IMG/VR virus record: IMGVR_UViG_3300045999_008996
Span: 124,001 to 188,000 of that record
DNA: 64,000 bases
Direction: 5' to 3' (one strand)
Source of the DNA: a virus
The notes below the pieces were generated by a model. That model searched no databases and was not told the origin of the DNA. It saw nothing but the letters and a program-made list of their open reading frames with translations. Made by a program: the position numbers and the translations under genes. Positions 56,462-63,105 of the stretch are shown here, piece by piece. The first letter of the stretch is position 1; every line of letters begins with the position of its first letter.

Positions 56462-56578
56462 TTATTTGTTTCTGTGTATAAACATAATACCAGCAAATGG
56501 TACGATTGTCAACCCACATCCACAAAGAAAAAGAAAGAAGGGACTTGCTGCTAATGTTTCAACAAGATGAAAAATCAT
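56462..56578 (-). CDS. Membrane micropeptide, 38 aa
   Basis: MIFHLVETLAASPFFLFLCG then CGLTIVPFAGIMFIHRNK. Hydrophobic helix with Cys pair. ATGA overlap with the upstream gene. Contains the promoter of tRNA-Pro. Confidence 0.5.
   Translation of the reverse strand: MIFHLVETLAASPFFLFLCGCGLTIVPFAGIMFIHRNK
56484..56512 (-). promoter_or_regulatory. Promoter TTGACA-N17-TATTAT (intragenic) for tRNA-Pro
   Basis: Inside the 38-aa gene, about 25 bases before the tRNA 5' end. Confidence 0.65.
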
Positions 56579-56802
56579 CTTCCCCTCCAGTTCTTGTATT
56601 CATAATACATGTATTGGTCGGTTTCGTCAAGCCCCTGTAAAGGAGCATGAACGTCCCAGTGTGACCATTCAATACAGAACTGTTTAATATGTATATCATT
56701 AACAGCAGTCTTTACTCCATACATTCTAGAAAATGAAGACATTGCAAAATGATATTTTTGTCTAATGTGCGGTTCCATTTCCCTTATATTCTTTGGAGTC
56801 AT
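56575..56802 (-). CDS. Hypothetical protein, 75 aa
   Basis: MTPKNIREMEPHIRQKYHFA, CIEWSHWDVHAPLQGLDETD, ending in an aromatic tail. Overlaps neighbours on both sides. It contains TTGACG-N17-TATTAT (56602-56630). Unknown. Confidence 0.6.
   Translation of the reverse strand: MTPKNIREMEPHIRQKYHFAMSSFSRMYGVKTAVNDIHIKQFCIEWSHWDVHAPLQGLDETDQYMYYEYKNWRGR
56602..56630 (-). promoter_or_regulatory. Intragenic promoter TTGACG-N17-TATTAT
   Basis: 5/6 hexamers and 17-base spacer inside the 75-aa gene, toward the 38-aa ORF, tRNA-Pro and antitoxin. Confidence 0.5.
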
Positions 56803-56881
56803 AGTATCCTCCTCTTGTTCCGAAATAGAGTGTTGTTAAAACAAACGGAATAGAAATGAAAATAAGTGCTTTACCTAACAT
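56762..56881 (-). CDS. Membrane micropeptide, 39 aa
   Basis: MLGKALIFISIPFVLTTLYF then GTRGGYYDSKEYKGNGTAH. Strong SD-like GGGGGA before ATG; overlaps gnd by 11 bases. Confidence 0.5.
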   Translation of the reverse strand: MLGKALIFISIPFVLTTLYFGTRGGYYDSKEYKGNGTAH

Positions 56882-57893
56882 GATGTCCCCCAAACATATA
56901 ACGCATTCCGTTTAGGATTTTTGCTCCGAATGATCCGAGATTGCGTGAGTTAAATCTTTCAAATAGTGCTGTAGTAATAACAGGAGCGGGAACCCCCAGG
57001 TCCACAGCGGCAGAAACAGTCCAACGACCCTCACCACTATCGGATACTCCTCCAGAGAACTGTTTAAGGCTACCATCCCGGCGTAACACATCAGCAGTAA
57101 GATCAAGTAACCAAGACCCAACCACGCTACCGCGACGCCATAACTCAGCAACCTCAGCAACATCAATATCATAACAATAGGATTCGGGGTCTGCCATAGG
57201 GGCGACTTCTGCATCTCCTTCTCTAACATATTTGGCACCCACATTAGCGTTCTTCAGAATGTTGAAACCTTCTGCATATGCTTGCATTATTCCATACTCA
57301 ATACCGTTGTGAACCATCTTCACAAAATGTCCTGCACCTGGACCACCACAATGCAACCAACCAAACTCAGCAGAAGTTACATCCGAGTCATACTGAGTCC
57401 TGGGGGCAGCGTTGATTCCTGGAGCGAGGGCATCAAAAATGCTTGCACAAGTGGCGACCGCAGTATTTCCGCCACCAACCATAAGACAGTATCCACGATC
57501 CAAACCATAAACACCGCCGCTAGTACCACAATCAATATATTGGATACCAAGTTTTGCAAGACGCTCTGCTCTCTTCCGACTGTCTTTAAAATTGCTATTG
57601 CCATGATCAATAATAATATCTCCCTCACCACAATATCGTAGTAACTCATTGATTGTTTCCTCTACAGTTTCTGCTGGCACAACCATTTGAAATATTCCTG
57701 GATTGCCATTACCTTTTACTACTTGAACAAGGCTTTGTATAGTAGTCGTAACACCATTAACATATCCGTTTTCATATGCTTCTTGAGCCTTTTCATAGTT
57801 CCTTCGGTAACCCCAAACCTCAATACCCGCTTTCATCATGCGGCGAGACATTCCTTCACCCATTCTTCCCAAACCAATTAATCCTACTTTCAT
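56871..57893 (-). CDS. gnd: 6-phosphogluconate dehydrogenase
   Basis: 340 residues from MKVGLIGLGRMGEGMSRR; GGAGG upstream sets the start. NADP loop GLGRMG, DIIIDHGNSNFKDS, DCGTSGGVYGLDRGY, and GGPGAGHFVKMVHNGIEYG (catalytic Lys, substrate-binding). Short (YqeC/GndA-type) version. Makes NADPH and ribulose-5-P from the pentose phosphate pathway for nucleotide synthesis. Confidence 0.95.
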   Translation of the reverse strand: MKVGLIGLGRMGEGMSRRMMKAGIEVWGYRRNYEKAQEAYENGYVNGVTTTIQSLVQVVKGNGNPGIFQMVVPAETVEETINELLRYCGEGDIIIDHGNSNFKDSRKRAERLAKLGIQYIDCGTSGGVYGLDRGYCLMVGGGNTAVATCASIFDALAPGINAAPRTQYDSDVTSAEFGWLHCGGPGAGHFVKMVHNGIEYGIMQAYAEGFNILKNANVGAKYVREGDAEVAPMADPESYCYDIDVAEVAELWRRGSVVGSWLLDLTADVLRRDGSLKQFSGGVSDSGEGRWTVSAAVDLGVPAPVITTALFERFNSRNLGSFGAKILNGMRYMFGGHHVR

Positions 57894-57985
57894 AAAACCT
57901 CCGGATATGCGTGTGTAAGTCCCCAATGTATAAAAAGTCCAATAGACGAAAAAAGAAGAATTGTAGATATTATTGTTTTAATCAT
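57890..57985 (-). CDS. Membrane micropeptide, 31 aa
   Basis: MIKTIISTILLFSSIGLFIH then WGLTHAYPEVL. One hydrophobic helix; its TGA overlaps the gnd ATG. Confidence 0.5.
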   Translation of the reverse strand: MIKTIISTILLFSSIGLFIHWGLTHAYPEVL

Positions 57986-58091
57986 CTTCTTCATCTTCGT
58001 AAGCAGATGGTTCTTCAAAGAGTTCTTCCATTTTTTGTTGAAGAACTCTTTTGTTTAGTTTTTGCAAATCTTCTTCTGTGATTGTTACCAT
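57978..58091 (-). CDS. Acidic small protein, 37 aa
   Basis: MVTITEEDLQKLNKRVLQQK then MEELFEEPSAYEDEEDD. Coiled helix, acidic tail; eight-base overlap downstream and TAATG with the gene upstream. Confidence 0.5.
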   Translation of the reverse strand: MVTITEEDLQKLNKRVLQQKMEELFEEPSAYEDEEDD

Positions 58092-58294
58092 TAGTTTAAA
58101 GTAATTTTAAGAAATGGAAGTAACGGGGGAATAACTCCAACTAATCTCAAAAGTCCCTCAGCAAATAAAGCAAGAACCACCCAACCGACGCACATACTAA
58201 TGATAGAAGCATTACGGTTGTGTCTTCGGATAGCAGCATCAATCATCTCCTGAACTTCAGAACGTGTGATAAATTCTTCTTGTTCGTGCATCAT
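58091..58294 (-). CDS. Membrane protein, 67 aa
   Basis: MMHEQEEFITRSEVQEMIDA helix, then SMCVGWVVLALFAEGLLRLV membrane span and a short Pro/Leu end. Coupled by ATGA to the 49-aa gene upstream. Confidence 0.6.
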   Translation of the reverse strand: MMHEQEEFITRSEVQEMIDAAIRRHNRNASIISMCVGWVVLALFAEGLLRLVGVIPPLLPFLKITLN

Positions 58295-58440
58295 TTTTCA
58301 TCGCCAAGAAATTTTGCAAGAGGGTCTCTTCGGGTTTTTACGATTTCAACTGCTCTTTTGTAGAACATATTATCCATGTTCCCAGAAGATTCAAAAGTTG
58401 CTTTGATCTTCACCCAATTATCGTAGGTGTGTTGATCCAT
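58291..58440 (-). CDS. Hypothetical protein, 49 aa
   Basis: MDQHTYDNWVKIKATFESSG, NMFYKRAVEIVKTRRDPLAK. Helical. A weak TTGACA-N16-TAGTAT element lies upstream (58463-58490). Unknown. Confidence 0.6.
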   Translation of the reverse strand: MDQHTYDNWVKIKATFESSGNMDNMFYKRAVEIVKTRRDPLAKFLGDEK

Positions 58441-58555
58441 CGGTTCGTCCCCGTGATACTACTATATACTAATCACAGGTATTTCGATGTCAACTTTTTG
58501 TGTTCATATCGTAACACTGTTGAAAAAATTATTAAATTTGTAACTATTCTTAAAA

Positions 58556-58641
58556 CGGAAGCGGTAGGATTTGAACCCACGAACGCTATTAACGTTGGTT
58601 GTTTTCAAGACAACTGCCATAAACCACTCGGCCACGCTTCC
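58556..58641 (-). tRNA. tRNA-Ser (TGA)
   Basis: Acceptor GGAAGCG/CGCTTCC, stem GTTGT/ACAAC, loop CTTGAAA, long variable arm. Confidence 0.93.
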
Positions 58642-58651
58642 AGTAGAAGGT

Positions 58652-58903
58652 TCAACGAACCTCAAAATCCAATCGTTTTACTTTACGTTGGCGTCTTGCT
58701 TCTTGAAAAGCAAGATCTTGCGAAGAAAGAACATTTGATTTTTGTTCTTTCTGGATAGAGTTTAACATAACAATGCGAGATAAGTCAAGTGCTGATATCT
58801 TATCTCCACGAATTGTTGCCATATTAGGACAACCACAGGTCACCGTTTTTGAATGATGTCCTGTTATTTCCTTATTACAATCTTTGCATCTTATTGAAAT
58901 CAT
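58652..58903 (-). CDS. Small zinc-ribbon-like protein, 83 aa
   Basis: MISIRCKDCNKEITGHHSKT, VTCGCPN: CxxC and CxC pair consistent with one zinc. The rest is helical (QDLAFQEARRQRKVKRLDFE). Function unknown. Confidence 0.65.
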   Translation of the reverse strand: MISIRCKDCNKEITGHHSKTVTCGCPNMATIRGDKISALDLSRIVMLNSIQKEQKSNVLSSQDLAFQEARRQRKVKRLDFEVR

Positions 58904-58918
58904 GATTCTTCATCCTAT

Positions 58919-59353
58919 TCATTGCAGGTGTGCTCTTAACTGCCAAACAAACTTACCATGAGATTCCATTAAATCTTGAACTAAATTTGCTGTAGCATAT
59001 GACTTTTGATTTTCAGATTCTTCCGAAATCTCTACCATTAAATCACAAAACTTGGTATTGTTATCAAGAAGCTCTTGAAGCATTTCTTTTGCTCCAGTTG
59101 AACTTGCTGCCTCTTTGATTTGAGTTACCTCAAGCATTCTAGAAAGAGAACTGAGAGGTTTTACATTCAAATAACGCATATGTTCCGAAAGACGATCAAT
59201 CTCTTCAAACATAGTTTCATACTGACCGCCAAAGAGTTGATGAAGTTGAGTGAAGTCTTCACCTACAACATTCCAATGAAATGCCCAAGTTTTATGGAAT
59301 AAAACAAAAAGCGATGACTGTGCATCACTCAAGAGTTTATAAAGTTTTTCCAT
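58919..59353 (-). CDS. dps: Dps-like ferritin
   Basis: 144 residues from MEKLYKLLSDAQSSLFVLFH. KTWAFHWNVVGEDFTQLHQL and FGGQYETMFEEIDRLSEHMR carry the di-iron ligands of the Dps family (H, H, D/E). A DNA-protecting iron-storage protein against oxidative stress. Longer starts would run through two tRNA genes. Confidence 0.88.
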   Translation of the reverse strand: MEKLYKLLSDAQSSLFVLFHKTWAFHWNVVGEDFTQLHQLFGGQYETMFEEIDRLSEHMRYLNVKPLSSLSRMLEVTQIKEAASSTGAKEMLQELLDNNTKFCDLMVEISEESENQKSYATANLVQDLMESHGKFVWQLRAHLQ

Positions 59354-59381
59354 TATACTCTTTTTATTTTTATTTATCAAG

Positions 59382-59454
59382 TGGGCAAAGAGGGATTCGA
59401 ACCCCCGACATCCTCCGTGTAAAGGAGACGCTACTACCGCTGAGCTATTTGCCC
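59382..59454 (-). tRNA. tRNA-Val (TAC)
   Basis: Acceptor GGGCAAA/TTTGCCC, loop TTTACAC, T-loop TTCGAAT. Confidence 0.92.
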
Positions 59455-59457
59455 TGG

Positions 59458-59529
59458 CTCCACAACCTGGATTCGAACCAGGGACCAAGTGATTAACAGT
59501 CACCGACTCTACCGCTGAGCTATTGTGGA
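59458..59529 (-). tRNA. tRNA-Asn (GTT)
   Basis: Acceptor TCCACAA/TTGTGGA, stem GGTGA/TCACT, loop CTGTTAA. Confidence 0.93.
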
Positions 59530-59533
59530 ATGA

Positions 59534-59603
59534 AGGAAGTTACTGGACTTACACCAGTTACGAGGGCATTGTCTGCTTGTCTTGATTCTTTGACTTAACT
59601 TCC
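59534..59603 (-). other. Degenerate tRNA-like element
   Basis: 8-bp acceptor-like GGAAGTTA/TAACTTCC, 3-bp D-like arm GTC/GAC, T-like arm ACTGG-TGTAAGT-CCAGT lacking TTC, and only a GCA/TGC centre arm without T33. It sits in register in the tRNA array. Probably a decayed tRNA or a tRNA-mimic RNA. Confidence 0.5.
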
Positions 59604-59643
59604 TTTGGCGTCTTTCTATGCTATCTGCATAACGACTACCAAG

Positions 59644-59716
59644 AGCGAAAGACGAGATTCGAACTCGCAACAACCTGCTTGGAAGGCAGGGACTCTACCG
59701 TTGAGTTACTTTCGCA
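59644..59716 (-). tRNA. tRNA-Gly (TCC)
   Basis: Acceptor GCGAAAG/CTTTCGC, stem CCTGC/GCAGG, loop CTTCCAA. Confidence 0.93.
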
Positions 59717-59724
59717 ATGAGACA

Positions 59725-59753
59725 ATCATAAACTATTTTAGTTTGATTGTCAA
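59725..59753 (-). promoter_or_regulatory. Promoter TTGACA-N17-TATGAT in the tRNA array
   Basis: Perfect -35, 5/6 -10; nine bases before tRNA-Gly. Confidence 0.65.
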
Positions 59754-59754
59754 G

Positions 59755-59836
59755 TGTCGATGAGAGGACTTGAACCTCCACAGATTAATCTACTGGAACC
59801 TAAACCCAGCGCGTCTACCAATTCCGCCACATCGAC
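59755..59836 (-). tRNA. tRNA-Leu (TAG)
   Basis: Class II; acceptor GTCGATG/CATCGAC, stem CTGGG/TCCAG, loop TTTAGGT. Confidence 0.92.
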
Positions 59837-59900
59837 TTGATGGAGTAAGTATGATATACCTCATAAGGATATAACAGTGACTTACCCTCTATCATTTTAT

Positions 59901-59929
59901 ATATTAACAGACTCAAAAGAATCTGTCAA
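59901..59929 (-). promoter_or_regulatory. Promoter TTGACA-N17-TAATAT in the tRNA array
   Basis: Between tRNA-Arg(ACG) and tRNA-Leu(TAG), the widest gap in the array. Confidence 0.5.
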
Positions 59930-59930
59930 G

Positions 59931-60003
59931 CGTCCTTTGAGAGATTCGAACTCCCGCACATAGGTTCGTAGCCTACTGCTCTATTCCACTGAGCTAAAAG
60001 GAC
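59931..60003 (-). tRNA. tRNA-Arg (ACG)
   Basis: Acceptor GTCCTTT/AAAGGAC, loop CTACGAA. Confidence 0.92.
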
Positions 60004-60006
60004 AAG

Positions 60007-60078
60007 TTCTGAGGGTAGGATTCGAACCCACGAATGGCGGGACCAAAACCCGCTGCCTTACCGCTTGGCGACCTCAGA
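60007..60078 (-). tRNA. tRNA-Gln (TTG)
   Basis: Acceptor TCTGAGG/CCTCAGA, stem GCGGG/CCCGC, loop TTTTGGT. Confidence 0.92.
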
Positions 60079-60150
60079 AGCCCTCAATTGGATTTGAACC
60101 AACGACCTACTCATTACTAGTGAGTTGCTCTACCACTGAGCTATAAGGGC
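60079..60150 (-). tRNA. tRNA-Thr (AGT)
   Basis: Acceptor GCCCTTA/TGAGGGC, stem ACTCA/TGAGT, loop CTAGTAA. Abuts tRNA-Gln with no spacer. Confidence 0.9.
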
Positions 60151-60152
60151 GG

Positions 60153-60223
60153 GGTGCCGTGAGGGAATCGAACCCTCATATAGAGAACCACAATCTCCTG
60201 TCTTACCATTAGACTAACGACAC
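60153..60223 (-). tRNA. tRNA-His (GTG)
   Basis: Acceptor GTGTCGT/ACGGCAC, loop TTGTGGT. The usual extra G-1 is not encoded next to it (the base is T). Confidence 0.88.
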
Positions 60224-60224
60224 A

Positions 60225-60298
60225 AGGCAGTAGATAGATTTGAACTATCGACCATAGGCATATGAGACCCGTGCTCTGCCAGACTGAGCTATACTGCC
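60225..60298 (-). tRNA. tRNA-Met/Ile2 (CAT), copy 2
   Basis: Acceptor GGCAGTA/TACTGCC, loop CTCATAT; one mismatch in the anticodon stem. Lysidine-type Ile possible. Confidence 0.82.
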
Positions 60299-60300
60299 AA

Positions 60301-60389
60301 CGGAAGTGGTTGGATTCGAACCAACGGATGCCTATAAAGACATCGGCGGATTAGCAATCCACTGCATTAGACCTCTCTGCCACACTTCC
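60301..60389 (-). tRNA. tRNA-Ser (GCT)
   Basis: Acceptor GGAAGTG/CACTTCC, stem GTGGA/TCCGC, loop TTGCTAA, long variable arm. Confidence 0.92.
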
Positions 60390-60391
60390 AA

Positions 60392-60465
60392 TAGGAATGG
60401 TGAGATTCGAACTCACGACCACACGATTATCAGTCGTGTACTCTAACCAACTGAGCTACATTCCT
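60392..60465 (-). tRNA. tRNA-Ile (GAT)
   Basis: Acceptor AGGAATG/CATTCCT, stem CACGA/TCGTG, loop CTGATAA. Confidence 0.93.
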
Positions 60466-60469
60466 GTGG

Positions 60470-60541
60470 TATTCCTAACGGGATTCGAACCCGTGCTGCC
60501 ACCTTGAAAGGGTGGTGACCTAACCGCTAGTCGATAGGAAC
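60470..60541 (-). tRNA. tRNA-Glu (TTC)
   Basis: Acceptor GTTCCTA/TAGGAAT, stem CCACC/GGTGG, loop CTTTCAA. Confidence 0.93.
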
Positions 60542-60589
60542 TTAATGCTGACGGCATTCTGGATTATCAGCTCCAGCGCAAATCAGCAA

Positions 60590-60661
60590 CGACTCTAACG
60601 GGATTTGAACCCGTGATACTACCGTGACAGGGTAGCGTGATAACCGCTTCACTATAGAGTC
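60590..60661 (-). tRNA. tRNA-Asp (GTC)
   Basis: Acceptor GACTCTA/TAGAGTC, stem CTACC/GGTAG, loop CTGTCAC. A 48-base spacer before tRNA-Glu holds nothing recognised. Confidence 0.93.
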
Positions 60662-60665
60662 AAGG

Positions 60666-60747
60666 TGGGAGGAGCAGGATTCGAACCTGCGAAGGTAGAA
60701 CCGTCTGATTTACAGTCAGATTCCTTTAGCCACTCGGAAATCCTCCC
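60666..60747 (-). tRNA. tRNA-Tyr (GTA)
   Basis: Acceptor GGGAGGA/TCCTCCC, stem TCTGA/TCAGA, loop CTGTAAA, class II. Confidence 0.93.
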
Positions 60748-60750
60748 AGA

Positions 60751-60823
60751 TGGGTATGGTCGGGTTCGAACCGACGACTTACAGGTTAAAAGCCCGCTAC
60801 TCTACCAACTGAGTTACATACCC
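60751..60823 (-). tRNA. tRNA-Lys (TTT)
   Basis: Acceptor GGGTATG/CATACCC, loop CTTTTAA. Last-upstream tRNA of the contiguous block. Confidence 0.93.
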
Positions 60824-60939
60824 TTAGAATTAAATTGTCAAGGTTCGGGGTGTGGTCTCTCTCGACCACTTGATTAGAATACCACCTTTTGGACTCTGGG
60901 GGGAGATTGGTGGACACTTAGGAAACTGGTCCAAGCAAC

Positions 60940-60972
60940 AAAAAAGGGGAGGAAACTTTTGGTTTCTCTCCC
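60940..60972 (-). terminator. Strong terminator
   Basis: Stem GGGGAGAGAAAC/GTTTCCTCCCC with one bulge, then T6 on the minus strand. Ends the 33-aa ORF transcript. The stretch 60824-60939 shows nothing else recognisable. Confidence 0.8.
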
Positions 60973-60998
60973 CTCTATTTGCTTTTATGGATTGCATA

Positions 60999-61100
60999 TT
61001 ACATATGTCTTTCCATTTCAGCAAACAGGGGATTACCCTCAATATGCCAATCACGGCAATCGAGAGTACTAATCTGTTTGGTGGTGATTTGGAAAGACAT
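60999..61100 (-). CDS. Late-promoter micro-gene, 33 aa
   Basis: MSFQITTKQISTLDCRDWHI then EGNPLFAEMERHM. Perfect late TATAAATA 22 bases upstream and a strong terminator downstream form a complete transcription unit. Unknown function. Confidence 0.5.
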   Translation of the reverse strand: MSFQITTKQISTLDCRDWHIEGNPLFAEMERHM

Positions 61101-61121
61101 TGTTTTCGACCTAAGTGTTTT

Positions 61122-61129
61122 TATTTATA
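61122..61129 (-). promoter_or_regulatory. Late promoter TATAAATA (perfect)
   Basis: Minus strand, between tRNA-Arg(TCT) and the 33-aa ORF. Confidence 0.7.
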
Positions 61130-61152
61130 AGACTTTTATTTAAAAAGTCTAA

Positions 61153-61226
61153 CGGGTTAGGAGGGACTCGAACCCCCGACCAATTCATTAGAAGTGAATT
61201 GCTCTATCCATCTGAGCTACTAACCC
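61153..61226 (-). tRNA. tRNA-Arg (TCT)
   Basis: Acceptor GGGTTAG/CTAACCC, stem ATTCA/TGAAT, loop CTTCTAA; preceded by a CCTCTC/GAGAGG inverted repeat. Confidence 0.93.
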
Positions 61227-61312
61227 AAGAGACCTCTCTGTTTGTGCTTCTATGAGAGGCATGAGAGGGGTGAGACTTATATGAGGTTTGGACCCTCACT
61301 GCTCATATGATT

Positions 61313-61341
61313 ATTGTACTACTCCTTTTTACAGGTGTCAA
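61313..61341 (-). promoter_or_regulatory. Promoter TTGACA-N17-TACAAT
   Basis: Overlaps the end of the 136-aa gene; drives tRNA-Arg(TCT) and probably the array. Confidence 0.65.
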
Positions 61342-61729
61342 GCCATGGTGAACAGAGTCTCATTTCTCCTCCAAGTTTCTTACACTCTTCAGTATAACAC
61401 TTAGAAGTATCTAGAGGCCTCTCTATCAACCTCGACAAAGGTATTCTACTGTTGTTCGAAGCCCCTGTCAAGCGTTCATACTCACGAATAGCCTTATCAA
61501 CATCCCTCTCAACTCTCCTACCCACCACAGCAGGGTCCTGGAGCAGCACGTCGTTGATTACGGTGCCTGGGAACAGAGTCCTCTGAACCTCGTCTAAGAG
61601 GTCCCAGAGGCGCTCCTGGGGCGCTCCAGTGCATTGGGAGAGGGTCGCTACGATACCGCTGAGTATGGCGCTTATAAGGATTATCTGCTTCTTGTTCGGT
61701 CTCTTCTTTCCGAAGTTAAAATTGAACAT
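61319..61729 (-). CDS. Membrane/lipoprotein-like hypothetical protein, 136 aa
   Basis: MFNFNFGKKRPNKKQIILIS, AILSGIVATLSQCTGAP: basic start, membrane helix and a lipobox-like LSQC, then a charged helix (VVGRRVERDVDKAIREYERL) and four Cys near the C-terminus (KCYTEECKKLGGEMRLCSPW). More GC-rich than its surroundings, so perhaps acquired. Promoter TTGACA-N17-TAGAAT inside (61443-61471). Its ATG abuts a terminator T-run. Confidence 0.65.
   Translation of the reverse strand: MFNFNFGKKRPNKKQIILISAILSGIVATLSQCTGAPQERLWDLLDEVQRTLFPGTVINDVLLQDPAVVGRRVERDVDKAIREYERLTGASNNSRIPLSRLIERPLDTSKCYTEECKKLGGEMRLCSPWLDTCKKE
61443..61471 (-). promoter_or_regulatory. Intragenic promoter TTGACA-N17-TAGAAT
   Basis: Within the 136-aa gene, in tandem with the promoter at 61313-61341. 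Confidence 0.55.
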
Positions 61730-61760
61730 AAAAAAAGAGGAGTAGCAACCGCTCTCCTCT
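61730..61760 (-). terminator. Terminator whose T-run touches the next start codon
   Basis: Stem AGAGGAG/CTCCTCT, 11-base loop, then TTTTTTTATG: the ATG of the 136-aa gene follows directly. Confidence 0.75.
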
Positions 61761-61784
61761 ATTTAGTATTAAACTTTTAGATCA

Positions 61785-62147
61785 TTATACCCGCGAGTAA
61801 CAAATCCTAGCAACACCTTGACTGGGTGAAGCAATAGTAGAGAATGCACCGTAAGACAAGTCAAGGTCTCTACCCGCGATATAAGGACCGCGATCATTAA
61901 CACGTACAATTACCGATTTACCATTGGATTGATTTGTAACTCTCAGCCTTGTTCCAAATGGCAACCATTTATGTGCTACAGAATTAGAATAAGCATTGTA
62001 TCTTTCGCCATTGGCAGTTGTCTGCCCGTGATATCCATCACCAACTCCATAATGTGATGCGAGGGAACATCCGCTCGCTGCCTTTGCTTGTAGGGGTGCT
62101 AATCCTGCAGTGACAATGGCAAAAATTGAAAGTGTTTTAAAAAGCAT
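61785..62147 (-). CDS. rlpA: RlpA-like double-psi beta-barrel protein
   Basis: 120 residues from MLFKTLSIFAIVTAGLAPLQ (signal peptide to AKA). ASHYGVGDGYHGQTTANGER, AHKWLPFGTRLRVTNQSNGK, VIVRVNDRGPYIAGRDLDLS is the RlpA/expansin-like domain; the Asp of VNDRGP is the putative catalytic residue. Periplasmic; may loosen septal peptidoglycan or assist lysis. Confidence 0.88.
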   Translation of the reverse strand: MLFKTLSIFAIVTAGLAPLQAKAASGCSLASHYGVGDGYHGQTTANGERYNAYSNSVAHKWLPFGTRLRVTNQSNGKSVIVRVNDRGPYIAGRDLDLSYGAFSTIASPSQGVARICYSRV

Positions 62148-62242
62148 TAAATTTAACAGAACTCTACATCCGTATAGAAAGGGGGTACACCCTTTTCTCA
62201 AAGGGCACTTTCCACGGCTCTAAATCAAAATCAAAGTCTCAT

Positions 62243-62268
62243 AATAAAAAACCCTGCTCATAACAGGG
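62243..62268 (-). terminator. Terminator 8 bases after a promoter
   Basis: Stem CCCTG/CAGGG, 7-base loop, T6. It lies immediately downstream of the TTGACA-N17-TATTAT promoter. Confidence 0.7.
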
Positions 62269-62276
62269 ATTTTTAC

Positions 62277-62305
62277 ATAATAAGTTAATATTTAGAATTT
62301 GTCAA
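62277..62305 (-). promoter_or_regulatory. Promoter TTGACA-N17-TATTAT
   Basis: Minus strand, after the 72-aa gene stop; perfect -35, 5/6 -10. Transcripts meet a terminator at once, so it may make a very short RNA or control rlpA by attenuation. Confidence 0.6.
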
Positions 62306-62314
62306 GAGTTTGGT

Positions 62315-62533
62315 TTACCGAACATCAACTTCTTGTTCATCAGTCCAGTCTTCATCTTCCAAACAAAGATAATCCAATTCTTGAGTTCCTTCTGGAATAT
62401 TAATCCACTCATCAAACTCTGCAAGAAGTGCCTGAGCATTCTTATGACGGTCTGCTTCGTGAAGGAGTTCAATTTTGTTAATTGCCCATTCACGAACAAA
62501 CGCTACAGGTTCGCTTTCAATCTGAGTTTCCAT
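62315..62533 (-). CDS. Acidic hypothetical protein, 72 aa
   Basis: METQIESEPVAFVREWAINK, LLAEFDEWINIPEGTQELDY, ending in DWTDEQEVDVR. Start at ATG 62531-62533, since upstream sequence belongs to the Seg-like gene. Own promoter at 62571-62599. Function unknown. Confidence 0.7.
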   Translation of the reverse strand: METQIESEPVAFVREWAINKIELLHEADRHKNAQALLAEFDEWINIPEGTQELDYLCLEDEDWTDEQEVDVR

Positions 62534-62960
62534 AGTAATCTTTTCGGAAGTACCTGTTGAGGATGTTGCTATTGTAGTAGGCAGGTGTTCCGTTGTCAAG
62601 TGATTCTGTGAGGACATTGTGTGCGAAGAGTTGTCGGGTTTCTTCGAAGTTAGTTTTGCCCTTTGTTTTATGTAATGATAAAATAGTGCGCGTAAAATTC
62701 TCCCTACCATACTTTTTTATGTCCTCCTTGAGTTCTGGGCATGATCCATAGTAATTCTTCCAGTCAGATTCTGCCTTAACTTTTCGAGACTTTCCTCTCG
62801 GAGTGCGGAAACTCCAGAAATATTTTCTACCAATATAGTCGCGATTAGTTGTGTTGCAATGAATATGATATACAAAACCATAATAATCCAGAATATCACT
62901 TGAACCAAATTCTTTTCCATTGTAGGTCCAAGGATTTTCATAGTCAATATCTGTACTCAT
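62517..62960 (-). CDS. Seg-like GIY-YIG family protein
   Basis: 147 residues from MSTDIDYENPWTYNGKEFGS. GFVYHIHCNTTNRDYIGRKY fits a diverged GIY-YIG core (GFVYHI...YIGRK), and KNYYGSCPELKEDIKKYGRE, NFTRTILSL follows as in T4 Seg-type proteins. Adjacent to nrdB, a common homing site in T4-like phages. Activity uncertain. Confidence 0.72.
   Translation of the reverse strand: MSTDIDYENPWTYNGKEFGSSDILDYYGFVYHIHCNTTNRDYIGRKYFWSFRTPRGKSRKVKAESDWKNYYGSCPELKEDIKKYGRENFTRTILSLHKTKGKTNFEETRQLFAHNVLTESLDNGTPAYYNSNILNRYFRKDYYGNSD
62571..62599 (-). promoter_or_regulatory. Intragenic promoter TTGACA-N17-TACAAT
   Basis: In the 3' part of the Seg-like gene, driving the 72-aa gene. Confidence 0.6.
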
Positions 62961-63105
62961 CAATAATATCAAGAACTTCGTTCAGATATTTATGAGCGAG
63001 TCCTTTCATATCCATTTCTGGTCTAATATGATCTTTGTGCAATTTATCTTTTAATTTTAAAACACGAACTTTAATTTCATCTTTAGTCAGTTGATTTTTG
63101 GACAT
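62944..63105 (-). CDS. Hypothetical helical protein, 53 aa
   Basis: MSKNQLTKDEIKVRVLKLKD, KYLNEVLDIIDEYRY. The ATG directly follows a terminator T-run (CTCCTCTTTTTTATG), so no SD is present. Overlaps the Seg-like gene by 17 bases. Confidence 0.6.
   Translation of the reverse strand: MSKNQLTKDEIKVRVLKLKDKLHKDHIRPEMDMKGLAHKYLNEVLDIIDEYRY

Noticed and set aside
60541-60590. Extra tRNA in the Glu-Asp spacer
   Set aside because: 48 bases are too short and have no cloverleaf arms.
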